A DNA stretch of 10,200 bases from positions 1 through 10,200 of the forward strand of contig CAJPPF010000078.1 in NCBI GenBank assembly GCA_905372445.1, in the 5' to 3' direction. The notes below the pieces were generated by a model. That model searched no databases. It was not told where the DNA came from and worked only from the letters and a program-made list of their open reading frames with translations. Source of the DNA: an uncultured Prevotella sp. (GTDB taxonomy: Bacteria; Bacteroidota; Bacteroidia; Bacteroidales; Bacteroidaceae). Position numbers and translations under genes: made by a program. This document shows positions 1 through 7,022 of the stretch, piece by piece. Numbering within the stretch: the first letter of the stretch is position 1; every line of letters starts with the position of its first letter.

Positions 1-707
1 TTTAGTGCTGAAGATGGAGTAAAGTTAAACAAAAGTATTCAAACAAACGTCATGGAAATGCTTTTTCTTTTGATGGTCATCCCAAGGAAATGTAATTTCA
101 CGCAGATGGGACGCTATGGAAAGCGTGGCGAACAATGCTATCGGCAGACGGCAGAGCGCAGCGTGAACTGGCTCGAAATGAATATGTGGCTGAGCGCTTT
201 CGCCTTCAAGGAGAGCAAGGGTCGCAATGCCATCGTTATTGATCCTAGCTTCATTAAGAAGGCTGGGAAGCATACCCCATACGTTGGTACGTTTTGGTCC
301 GGCTGTGCAGGTGCTGTAAAGCACGGTCTTGAGGTCCTCGGCATCGGTGTGATAGACGTGGACTTGCATGAGTGTATGATGCTGAAGGCTGTGCAGACCA
401 CATTGGAAAAAGGCGAGGAGAAAAAGAGATGAGCCTATACGACTGGTATGCCAAAGTATTGGAGGACGACAAGGTAACCTTACAGCGTATTTGCAAGGTT
501 CTTGTCGCCGACTCAGCCTTCTCCAAAAGACCTTTCATCGACAAGGTAATGAAGATGAGGTTCCATGTTGTGAGCCGCTTGCGTCATGACGCAGCCTTGT
601 TCTACATATGGGATGGGGAGCCCACAGAAAAGCCGGGTCGTCCTCGTGTCAAAGGTGATAAGATTGACGGAAGGAACTTGTCTCACCGAAGACTGTATCA
701 TCAATAA
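1..707 (+). pseudogene. IS4-like DDE transposase remnant, frameshifted and truncated
   Basis: The reading frame is open from base 1 (frame 1) to a TGA at 430-432 and then resumes in frame 3 up to a TAA at 705-707. Together the parts read like the Bacteroidetes IS4-type transposases. The N-terminal half has CNFTQMGRYGKRGEQCYRQ and IDPSFIKKAGK, which should carry the first catalytic Asp, followed by the typical FWSGCAGAVKHGLE. The second half has DWYAKVL and LVADSAFSKRPFIDKV, with the probable second Asp, then FHVVSRLRHDA and a GRPR motif. The third acidic residue and the whole C-terminal part are absent: only about 235 residues remain where such proteins usually have roughly 400. The 5' end lies outside the window. 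The frame change sits at the GAAAAAG run at 420-426. The family call comes from remembered motif wording, so the exact IS group is open. It is almost certainly inactive. Confidence 0.8.
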
Positions 708-783
708 CTATTCATGCTCAATGGTAATGGTTGACGCTTAGCGACCACATGCCCATTAAGATATAAACAAACGATTCAGCTTT

Positions 784-1134
784 ATGAATATAGAAGAAGT
801 AAGGGAGTATGCTCTGACATTGCCCCATACAACCGAGGATATGCCATACGGTCCCGACTGTGTCGTATTCCGCATTGCAGGAAAGATATTCCTGCATATA
901 GCATTGGAGTCAAGTCCTGCGAGAATAGCCATTAAGTTGAGACCAGAGTTTGGCGAGAGCCTAAGGGAACAATATGAGTTCGTGCGCCCTGCATTCCACA
1001 TGAATAAAGTGCATTGGAATGACGTCTTTGTGGAAAATACTGTAGACGACGCTTTCATAAAAGAATGGATACGACAGTCCTACGACATAGTATATTCAAA
1101 GTTGCCACGCAGGACTAAGGAACAATTGACATAG
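784..1134 (+). CDS. MmcQ/YjbR family protein
   Basis: A 116-residue protein of the MmcQ/YjbR family, small cytosolic proteins with a CyaY-like fold, often called DNA-binding although no biochemical role is firmly established. The N-terminus (MNIEEVREYALTLPHTTED, residues 1-19) followed by the aromatic and charged stretch through CVVFRIAGKIF (about 26-36) is the usual family opening. The hallmark near the C-terminus is PAFHMNKVHWNDV at 69-81, matching the common PGYHMNKxHWN pattern. Length is normal for the family and no residue is obviously missing. The ATG at 784 is chosen because homology begins right there; the leader is AT-rich with no Shine-Dalgarno sequence. The gene stands alone between a transposase remnant and a minus-strand coding scar, so it may be accessory, and its neighbours say nothing about its job. 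I see no clear promoter box in the 76 bases before it. Confidence 0.88.
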   Translation: MNIEEVREYALTLPHTTEDMPYGPDCVVFRIAGKIFLHIALESSPARIAIKLRPEFGESLREQYEFVRPAFHMNKVHWNDVFVENTVDDAFIKEWIRQSYDIVYSKLPRRTKEQLT

Positions 1135-1184
1135 AATGCCGACCTGTATCTCTGGATTAACAGATTTGGTTTCAAAAGACGAAT

Positions 1185-1316
1185 TGGCATCATATCTGGT
1201 TTCGGGAACTGTTCCTTGAGTTCTTTCACAATATCAATATAGCCGCTACGCTCCTCACCCGTTGCAATATCCGTTAACCCTTGAAGATATTTCTTGTTGG
1301 TGGTGCGTCCAAATTG
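1185..1316 (-). pseudogene. Coding scar, possibly type I restriction R subunit (HsdR) fragment
   Basis: On the minus strand, from about 1316 down to 1185, one frame reads with clear protein-like composition: GRTTNKKYLQGLTDIATGEE followed by RSGYIDIVKELKEQFPKPD. There is no start codon or ribosome site of its own. The wording resembles the C-terminal half of type I restriction HsdR proteins, where a segment like ATGExRxGYxDIxxxFKxxFPDP precedes the conserved KLFGEYLR block; that block is missing here. After PKPD the frame becomes nondescript (MMPIRLLKPNLL) and drifts into the 3' end of the YjbR-family gene. The upstream end stops at the palindrome beside nrdB. I infer a short gene fragment of roughly 44 codons left by rearrangement. 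The HsdR assignment rests on memory of the family and is tentative. Confidence 0.4.
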
Positions 1317-1358
1317 AACTGCACCCCGAAAGTTATATAAAACTCTCGGGGTGCAGTT
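1317..1358 (-). terminator. Long hairpin after nrdB, probable nrdAB terminator
   Basis: Two 18-base arms, AACTGCACCCCGAAAGTT at 1317-1334 and AACTCTCGGGGTGCAGTT at 1341-1358, pair with a single mismatch around a 6-base loop (ATATAA). The hairpin begins at the nrdB stop codon, the expected place for an intrinsic terminator of the minus-strand nrdAB transcript. The U-run after the stem is poor (CAATTTGG in transcript sense), so termination is inferred from position and stem strength. The same bases can be read as two facing insertion-sequence ends (see findings). Confidence 0.65.
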
Positions 1359-2407
1359 TACAAGTCGTCCACCAATGCTGTACTCTTGGCGTATGCCGTA
1401 CTCTTGGCTTCGAAGAAGTCGGTTTTAACCATGTTGGCGTTGGAGTATTGTGACACCCAACGCATATTTTCCGGTTCTACGTGATTATCTTCGTATAAAG
1501 TACCGAATCCGAGACTCTTCCAGCGTAGGTTGCCGAGATAACGGATGTAATCGTGTATCATGTTAGTATTGAGTCCCTGAATGCTGTCTCCAATGACATA
1601 TTTACCCCATTCTATTTCCTGTCTTACACCCTCATGCATCATCTCTTCATATATCTTCACCTTTTCTTCGGTAAAGAGTTCGGGCTCTTCTTTCTTTAAT
1701 TCGAGTATTATGTTTCTGAACAGCCATAGATGAGTGTTCTCATCGCGGTTGATATATCGTATCTCCTGAGCTGAACCTGGCATTTTCCCGTTACGGCTGA
1801 GGTTATAGAAGAACATAAAGCCACTGTAGAAATAGATGCCTTCCAGGATGAAGTTGGCTATCAATGCCTTTATCAGGCGGAACTTATCTCTGTTCTCCTG
1901 AAACTCATTGTAGCAGTTGCCGATGAATGTGTTACGACGCAGAAGATGCTCGTCGGTCTTCCACTGATAGAGTATCTCATCGCGCTCTTCAGGCGAGCAG
2001 ATGGAGTCGAGCATATAGCTGTAGCTCTGACTGTGGATACACTCTTGGAAAGTCTGTATGTGTAGACACAGGTTTACCTCGTTGGCAGTTATATATTCGC
2101 TCACCGTCGGCAGGTTATTGCTCTGCAGTGAGTCAAGAAACACGAGGAAACTCAATGTTTTGTCGTATGCCGTACGCTCTGCCTTATCAAGGTTCGGATA
2201 GTCTTTCAGGTCTTGCGTAAGATTGATTTCCTCCGGTATCCAGAAGTTGTTCATAGCCTGTCTGTACCAGCCGCTTACCCAACTGTAGCGCATATTGTTA
2301 AAGTCATTCAGATTGGTGCTGTTTCCTCCAATCATCCTTCGCAGTCGCAGATCTGTGTCGCCCGAGGGATTAAACAGTGAATTTCTCTTCAATTTATCTG
2401 TTGCCAT
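1358..2407 (-). CDS. nrdB: Class Ia ribonucleotide reductase beta subunit
   Basis: The radical-generating R2 subunit of aerobic ribonucleotide reductase, 349 residues. It houses the di-iron site and stable tyrosyl radical that start ribonucleotide reduction in NrdA. All expected residues are visible: D92 in FLDSLQ, E122 and H125 in QECIHSQSY, the radical tyrosine Y129 in the same motif, E189 in FILEGIYFYSGF, and E223 and H226 in RDENTH. These match the E. coli set D84, E115, H118, Y122, E204, E238 and H241, so it is a tyrosyl-radical enzyme and not a radical-less R2c type. The C-terminal tail (STALVDDL) is the part that docks into NrdA in this family. The start follows an AT-rich 25-base gap after nrdA with no Shine-Dalgarno site; the two are clearly one operon. 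An 18-base direct duplication (AKSTAY, AKSTAL) lies in the tail. Confidence 0.97.
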   Translation of the reverse strand: MATDKLKRNSLFNPSGDTDLRLRRMIGGNSTNLNDFNNMRYSWVSGWYRQAMNNFWIPEEINLTQDLKDYPNLDKAERTAYDKTLSFLVFLDSLQSNNLPTVSEYITANEVNLCLHIQTFQECIHSQSYSYMLDSICSPEERDEILYQWKTDEHLLRRNTFIGNCYNEFQENRDKFRLIKALIANFILEGIYFYSGFMFFYNLSRNGKMPGSAQEIRYINRDENTHLWLFRNIILELKKEEPELFTEEKVKIYEEMMHEGVRQEIEWGKYVIGDSIQGLNTNMIHDYIRYLGNLRWKSLGFGTLYEDNHVEPENMRWVSQYSNANMVKTDFFEAKSTAYAKSTALVDDL

Positions 2408-2432
2408 ATTCTTTTATTGTATTAGTTTCATT

Positions 2433-4952
2433 TTATGATGCACAACTCTCGCATTCTTCAACCTCCAAAGACTTGCTTCTGACGTAGTAGATTGTCTTTA
2501 CGCCACTCTTCCATGCGAGTATGTAGAGCTCTAACAACTGGCGCATAGTAAAGTCGTTAGTTATGTATAGATTCATGCTCTGTGCCTGATCTATGTGTCG
2601 CTGGCGTATGCCCGCTGCTCTTACCGACCATTTCTGGTCTATATGGTAAGCGCTTTTGTAAAGCCAGTAGGTTTTGTCTGATAGTGCCGGAGCAACGCGA
2701 GGCAGCATCGCGCCCTTTTTCTCTTCCAAGAAGAAACGCTGCATGATTGGGTCAAGACCTGCCGTAGTGCCAGCTAATATGCTTGTGCTGCTTGTCGGAG
2801 CAATGGCAAGCAGATAGGCGTTGCGCATTCCCTGCTGTGCCACTTTTGCTGCCAGGGCGTTCCATTCTGCCGATTCGTATCCACGCTTATGAAAGTATGC
2901 TCCTGTCTGCCAGTCACTTCCCTCGAAATAAAGGTAAGAACCTTTTGCCTTCGCAATATCGGAACTTGTCTCTATGGCAGCGTAGTTGATAGTCTCAAAC
3001 ACTTCGTCCATGAATTTAAGATGCTCCTCACTTTCCCATTTGATGCCATGTTTGGTAAGGGCATGGTGATAGCCGCTTATGCCAAGTCCAATACTGCGAT
3101 AACGTTGGTTTGTAATCTTGGCGAATGGCACAGGATAGAAGTTGAGGTCAATCACATTGTCAAGGGCACGTACTACTGTAGCCACCTTGTCCTTCATTGC
3201 CGCTTTGTCGGTCAGAGGGAGCCTGCCTAACGACAGACTTGCTAAGTTGCAGACGACAAACTCGCCGGGCTTTACAGTATTAACCACAACGGTTTCTCCA
3301 TCGTCGGTCTTAATTTCATTTGACACCTCTTCTATCTGTGCCATGTTCTGTGCAATCTCCGTACAGAGATTAGAACAGTATATTATACCCTTGTGACTGT
3401 TCGGGTTATTGCGGTTTACGATGTCGCGGTTGAAGGTGAACGGCGTTCCGGTCTCTACGGCAGAGCGCAGCACCAGTCTGACAATGTCTTTTATGGAGAT
3501 GATGCGCCGTGATATGCGCTGATCATCCACACACTCTTTATACCGCCTTTCCCATTCCTCACCGTAGAAGTCCTCGAGGCAATATCCCTTTACGCGCAGG
3601 ATCTCGTTTGGACAGAACAAGTGCCAGCTTTTGTTAAGGTCTTCTTCTGCCATCTTCCAGAATAGGTCAGGATAACATACTGCGGGGAAAATGTCGTGTG
3701 CTTTCATGCGGTCGTCGCCGTTGTTTGTGCGCAACTGCAGGAACTCGGGCAAGTCCTTATGCCACACGTCGAGATATACTGCTACCGCACCTTGGCGCAT
3801 GCCTAACTGATCGACAGCCACAGCAGTGTCGTTCACTAACTTCATCCAGCGTATTACGCCGCCGGCAACGCCTTTGAATCCACGGATATTTCCACCTGTC
3901 GCACGCACTTTGCCGAAGTACATTCCCATACCGCCGCCAAACTTACTCACTTGTGAGAAGTTGTCGATACTGCGATAGATGCCCTTAAGACTGTCGGGCA
4001 CTGTGTCTATGAAGCAGCTTGACAACTGATGATTCGGTTTGCGGGCATTTGATAACGTTGGTGTAGCCATTGTCACCTCTAACTTACTCAGCAAGTCATA
4101 TATCTTTTCTACCCACATCATGCGGTCTTCCTTTTCAGGCATTGCAAGATGCAGGGCAATGCCGAGATACATCTCCTGAATGTTCTCTATCACATTTCCT
4201 TTATATGTACGGATGAGATATCGTTTCATCAGCAGGTCCAAGCCTGAGTAGTTAAAGAGTTTGTTGCGTTCCGGTTGCATGAGCGTTGCAGCTTCTTCTA
4301 TCTCGGACGGTGTATAGGAGTGCAGAATGTAATCGCCATACAGACCCTCGTCTGTCATATAGCGCAGTTTGTCATAGAAGGTGTTGAGACCCATCTCGCA
4401 TTCAAGGTCTTTCACCTCTTTATTCAGCTGATAAGCCAGCAGTCGCGCAGAAATCATCTCCCAGTCAGGGTTTTCAGACGTTGTCAGTTCCACAGCCGCC
4501 TTGATAAGTGCTGCCATCTTATCCTTCGAGGTCATCAGCGGCTTGCTGAAACCGGAGAATTTCTCGGCTAATATGTTAACGCTATATTCAGCCATACGGA
4601 AGTCGCGACTGATTTCTTTCAATACCTCTTCCAGTCCGTTGTCGCCTACGATAAGGGCGATGTTCCGTATCGACTTGCGTTGTTCGTTGCGTTGCCATCT
4701 GAAGAGGATATAGCTCTTTGCTTCGTCGTAGAAACCATGTGCCATTAATGACTTCTCTACTTTGTCCTGAATGCTCTCGACATTGCATTTATCTGGATTC
4801 TCGCTTATGAAGGCTTCAATCTCTTTAATCATCTTAGAGAGTTCTCCGTCGTTTACGTATCTTCCGGTGCTTGCGAAACATTTTCTTATGGCTACAGCAA
4901 TTTTTTCGGGGTTATACTTTTCTAAGTTACCGTTGCGTTTGGTAATGTCCAT
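2433..4952 (-). CDS. nrdA: Class Ia ribonucleoside-diphosphate reductase alpha subunit
   Basis: The large catalytic subunit, 839 residues, which reduces ribonucleoside diphosphates to deoxyribonucleotides together with NrdB. Residues 1 to about 92 form an ATP-cone (TKRNGNLEKYNPEKIAVAI), the domain through which ATP or dATP sets overall activity. The ten-stranded barrel follows. Visible catalytic residues are C313 (NHQLSSCFID), N528, C530 and E532 in SNLCTEI, and C568 in EFVVCNLASLS, corresponding to E. coli C225, N437, C439, E441 and C462. Y822 and Y823 (TIYYVRSK) are the radical-transfer pair, and the C-terminal CESC at 834-837 is the cysteine pair that passes electrons from thioredoxin or glutaredoxin. 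Nothing is missing. It is the first gene of nrdA-nrdB, with 25 bases between them. Candidate -7 boxes lie 76-119 bases upstream. I saw no clear NrdR box. Confidence 0.97.
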   Translation of the reverse strand: MDITKRNGNLEKYNPEKIAVAIRKCFASTGRYVNDGELSKMIKEIEAFISENPDKCNVESIQDKVEKSLMAHGFYDEAKSYILFRWQRNEQRKSIRNIALIVGDNGLEEVLKEISRDFRMAEYSVNILAEKFSGFSKPLMTSKDKMAALIKAAVELTTSENPDWEMISARLLAYQLNKEVKDLECEMGLNTFYDKLRYMTDEGLYGDYILHSYTPSEIEEAATLMQPERNKLFNYSGLDLLMKRYLIRTYKGNVIENIQEMYLGIALHLAMPEKEDRMMWVEKIYDLLSKLEVTMATPTLSNARKPNHQLSSCFIDTVPDSLKGIYRSIDNFSQVSKFGGGMGMYFGKVRATGGNIRGFKGVAGGVIRWMKLVNDTAVAVDQLGMRQGAVAVYLDVWHKDLPEFLQLRTNNGDDRMKAHDIFPAVCYPDLFWKMAEEDLNKSWHLFCPNEILRVKGYCLEDFYGEEWERRYKECVDDQRISRRIISIKDIVRLVLRSAVETGTPFTFNRDIVNRNNPNSHKGIIYCSNLCTEIAQNMAQIEEVSNEIKTDDGETVVVNTVKPGEFVVCNLASLSLGRLPLTDKAAMKDKVATVVRALDNVIDLNFYPVPFAKITNQRYRSIGLGISGYHHALTKHGIKWESEEHLKFMDEVFETINYAAIETSSDIAKAKGSYLYFEGSDWQTGAYFHKRGYESAEWNALAAKVAQQGMRNAYLLAIAPTSSTSILAGTTAGLDPIMQRFFLEEKKGAMLPRVAPALSDKTYWLYKSAYHIDQKWSVRAAGIRQRHIDQAQSMNLYITNDFTMRQLLELYILAWKSGVKTIYYVRSKSLEVEECESCAS

Positions 4953-5027
4953 AGGAATATTCTTAAATGTTTTATGTAGTAAATAAATAATTGCCTTTGT
5001 TTATCAGATTGTTATGAACTTGCAGTT

Positions 5028-5071
5028 CAAATATAATCGCATTTATAGACCTAATCAGCCATACAAAGTTA
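5028..5071 (-). promoter_or_regulatory. Candidate nrdAB promoter, two -7 boxes
   Basis: On the minus strand, TAACTTTG (5071-5064) and TATATTTG (5035-5028) both match the Bacteroidetes -7 consensus TAnnTTTG exactly. The first would give a leader of about 105 bases before nrdA, the second about 70. Neither has a clean TTTG -33 box at the usual 19-21 base spacing, so which one is used, if either, cannot be decided by eye. TAACTTTG followed by TAT is the stronger candidate. Confidence 0.5.
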
Positions 5072-5222
5072 CAAAAAAAAGGTAGAAGACACTATTTTTT
5101 ATGATTCTTTTCAACTCTTTTTTACCATTGTAAAGATATATCGTTGTGCATTTATTGTCCGCATGTCGGTATCGTTACAGTATCTTATAAAAGGAAAGAC
5201 ATGGCGTGAGCCGTAGAAGGGT

Positions 5223-5238
5223 ACGCGATTCATCGCGT
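5223..5238. repeat. REP-like 7+7 palindrome
   Basis: ACGCGAT (5223-5229), a 2-base centre TC, and ATCGCGT (5232-5238) form a perfect inverted repeat inside the wider sequence GGGTACGCGATTCATCGCG and CGTTCCGTACATACG. The core ACGCGATTCATCGCGT, flanked by GTAG-like and GTAC-like sequence, resembles a dispersed intergenic repeat I recall from several bacterial genomes, including Bacteroidetes. It lies between two operons with no coding potential. Its family membership is inferred from memory. Confidence 0.5.
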
Positions 5239-5419
5239 TCCGTACATACGATTCACATCATTTACCGGTAGACACAAATCCTTCTCAAGAGAAAAACTCA
5301 TCTGGAACCGGCATATATAAATTAGGTATACCTTTTGCCTTCGTTCTGACTTTGGCGTAAAAAAGAATTAGTTAATATTATTTATCATATTTAAAGACTC
5401 GAATGTCAATCAAAAAACG

Positions 5420-5427
5420 TATCTTTG
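5420..5427 (+). promoter_or_regulatory. Candidate gnd operon -7 box
   Basis: TATCTTTG matches the Bacteroidetes TAnnTTTG consensus and is followed by CAAGAATAAT. A start of transcription near 5434 would leave a leader of about 93 bases before the gnd ATG at 5527. No good TTTG -33 element is seen 19-21 bases upstream, so strength is uncertain. This placement also argues against translation from the in-frame ATG at 5443. Confidence 0.5.
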
Positions 5428-5526
5428 CAAGAATAATATGTCATGCAAAGACAGTGGCAATGCTATCTGTATTTGAGCTTATGGCTATATCACAAACGCA
5501 TATTTCAAACAATAAAACAACATACA

Positions 5527-7005
5527 ATGGAAAATAAGCAAAAGACAAATATTGGCGTCATAGGATTGGCGGTAATGGGCGAGAACCTCGCATTGAACAT
5601 GGCTAATCATGGCTGGCAGGTCTCTGTTTATAACAGAACCGTGCCCGGAATAGAAGAGGGTGTGGTAGAGCGTTTCATCAACAGACGGGCGAAAGGTAAG
5701 AGCATAGAGGGCTATACCGACATAGCCGATTTTGTGAACTCTATAGAGCAACCGCGAAAGATAATGATGATGGTAAGAGCCGGTGGTGCGGTTGACCAGT
5801 TGATGGACCAGCTTTTCCCACTGCTGTCTGCCGGTGATATTCTTATCGACGGTGGCAACTCCAACTTTGAAGATACAAACCGTCGTGTAGAAAGAGCCGA
5901 GGCACTCGGTTTCAACTTTATCGGCAGTGGTGTCTCCGGTGGAGAAGAAGGGGCGCTCAACGGTGCTTCGATAATGCCGGGCGGCAGTCGACAGGCATGG
6001 GAGAGCGTGCGACCTATACTGCAGAGCATAGCAGCAAAAGCCGAAGATGGTTCGCCATGTTGCCAGTGGGTCGGTCCGCAAGGTTCAGGACACTTCGTGA
6101 AGATGATACATAACGGTATTGAATACGGAGATATGCAGCTCATCTCTGAAGCATACTGGGTGATGAAACACCTCGGTGGCATGACAAACGAAGAGATGGC
6201 TGACACCTTCGAGGAGTGGAACAAAGGAAAACTGCGTAGTTATCTTATTGAAATCACAGCCAACATTCTCCGTCATAAAAAAGCGGATGAGCAGGGTTAT
6301 CTTATCGATAAGATACTCGATGCGGCAGGGCAGAAAGGCACTGGCAAATGGTCGGTTATCAATGCAATGGAACTGGGCATGCCTTTAGGACTTATCGCCA
6401 CGGCTGTGTTTGAGCGTAGCCTGTCGGCACAGAAAGACATAAGAGTACTGTCGTCTTCAACATTCTCAAGAAAAGCAGCAGTTCCCGTAGCTGACAAGAC
6501 ATTGCTGTTGAAGCAGGTTGAGGCTGCACTGTATGCTTCAAAATTGGTAAGCTACGCTCAGGGCTTCGCAATTTTGCAGACAGCAGCCGATAAGTTCGGA
6601 TGGAATCTCGACATGGCTTCTATTGCAAGAATGTGGCGAGGAGGATGTATCATCAGAAGTGCATTCCTCAATGACATCGCGTCAGCATACGAGGTAGAAG
6701 ACAAACCGAAGCATCTGCTGCTTGCACCTTACTTCTCAAACGCGATGGAAGTACTGCTCACTGACTGGAAGCAGCTTGTGGCAAAGGCAATAACAGAGAA
6801 CCTTCCTACACCGGCATTCTCTTCCGCATTGACCTATTTCTTCTCACTGACATCGGAGATTCTCCCTGCCAACATGGTGCAGGCACAGCGCGACTACTTC
6901 GGAGCGCATACTTTCGAGCGAAACGACAAGCCAAGGGGCGAGTTCTTCCATGAGAACTGGACTGGTCATGGCGGCGACACAAAATCAGGAACATATAATG
7001 TCTAA
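5527..7005 (+). CDS. gnd: 6-phosphogluconate dehydrogenase, decarboxylating
   Basis: Oxidises 6-phosphogluconate to ribulose 5-phosphate and CO2, making NADPH in the oxidative pentose phosphate pathway; cytosolic. The 492-residue product has the Rossmann fingerprint GVIGLAVMGENLA at 10-22 and NRT at 36-38, typical of NADP-binding members, then DGGNS (108-112) and GSGVSGGEEGA (133-143), which hold substrate. The catalytic region GHFVKMIHNGIEYGDMQL contains K192, N196 and E199. R455 and H461 in RDYFGAHTFER match the C-terminal substrate residues of the E. coli-type long enzyme. The frame extends upstream to an ATG at 5443, but residues before MENKQKTNIG look non-conserved and would start almost at the proposed transcription start, so 5527 is preferred. 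It is the first gene of gnd-zwf-pgl; zwf begins 17 bases after its stop. Confidence 0.97.
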   Translation: MENKQKTNIGVIGLAVMGENLALNMANHGWQVSVYNRTVPGIEEGVVERFINRRAKGKSIEGYTDIADFVNSIEQPRKIMMMVRAGGAVDQLMDQLFPLLSAGDILIDGGNSNFEDTNRRVERAEALGFNFIGSGVSGGEEGALNGASIMPGGSRQAWESVRPILQSIAAKAEDGSPCCQWVGPQGSGHFVKMIHNGIEYGDMQLISEAYWVMKHLGGMTNEEMADTFEEWNKGKLRSYLIEITANILRHKKADEQGYLIDKILDAAGQKGTGKWSVINAMELGMPLGLIATAVFERSLSAQKDIRVLSSSTFSRKAAVPVADKTLLLKQVEAALYASKLVSYAQGFAILQTAADKFGWNLDMASIARMWRGGCIIRSAFLNDIASAYEVEDKPKHLLLAPYFSNAMEVLLTDWKQLVAKAITENLPTPAFSSALTYFFSLTSEILPANMVQAQRDYFGAHTFERNDKPRGEFFHENWTGHGGDTKSGTYNV

Positions 7006-7006
7006 C

Positions 7007-7014
7007 AGGAAGGA
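7007..7014 (+). promoter_or_regulatory. Shine-Dalgarno site for zwf
   Basis: AGGAAGGA lies between the gnd stop (7003-7005) and the zwf ATG at 7023, with 8 bases of spacing. It is a good purine-rich ribosome site, unlike the AT-rich leaders of gnd, nrdA, nrdB and the YjbR-family gene here, and it supports the 7023 start for zwf. Confidence 0.65.
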
Positions 7015-7022
7015 AACCCGAT

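Larger units (their letters stand above)
4953..5526. other. Divergent nrdA/gnd intergenic region
   Basis: This 574-base gap separates the minus-strand nrdAB operon from the plus-strand gnd operon. I see no credible coding frame on either strand. It holds candidate -7 boxes for nrdA (5028-5071, minus strand) and for gnd (5420-5427), a REP-like palindrome at 5223-5238, an 8-base palindrome TACCGGTA at 5263-5270 and a 10-base palindrome AGGTATACCT at 5324-5333. The middle part (about 5150-5310) is noticeably richer in G and C than the flanks. No riboswitch, tRNA or NrdR-type box was recognised. Confidence 0.6.

Noticed and set aside
1927..2220. Plus-strand open frame opposite nrdB
   Set aside because: Cys/Ser/Arg-rich composition and no motif; it is the complement of conserved NrdB coding sequence.
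5086..5100. Possible NrdR box upstream of nrdA (ACACTATTTTTT)
   Set aside because: Only one half resembles the ACACTATAT-type site; no second half or paired box at the required spacing was found.
5329..5337. TACCTTTTG as a gnd promoter -7 box
   Set aside because: It has one T too many for TAnnTTTG and would imply a leader of about 185 bases; TATCTTTG at 5420-5427 fits the consensus exactly.
5443..5526. Upstream in-frame ATG extending gnd by 28 residues
   Set aside because: The extension (MQRQWQCYLYL and on) looks non-conserved, the known Gnd N-terminus begins at MENKQKTNIGVIGL, and the ATG would lie only about 10 bases after the likely transcription start.
5485..6224. Long minus-strand open frames opposite gnd (170-198 codons)
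   Set aside because: They are antisense shadows of a well-supported gene, with no recognisable motif and composition typical of reverse-frame reading.
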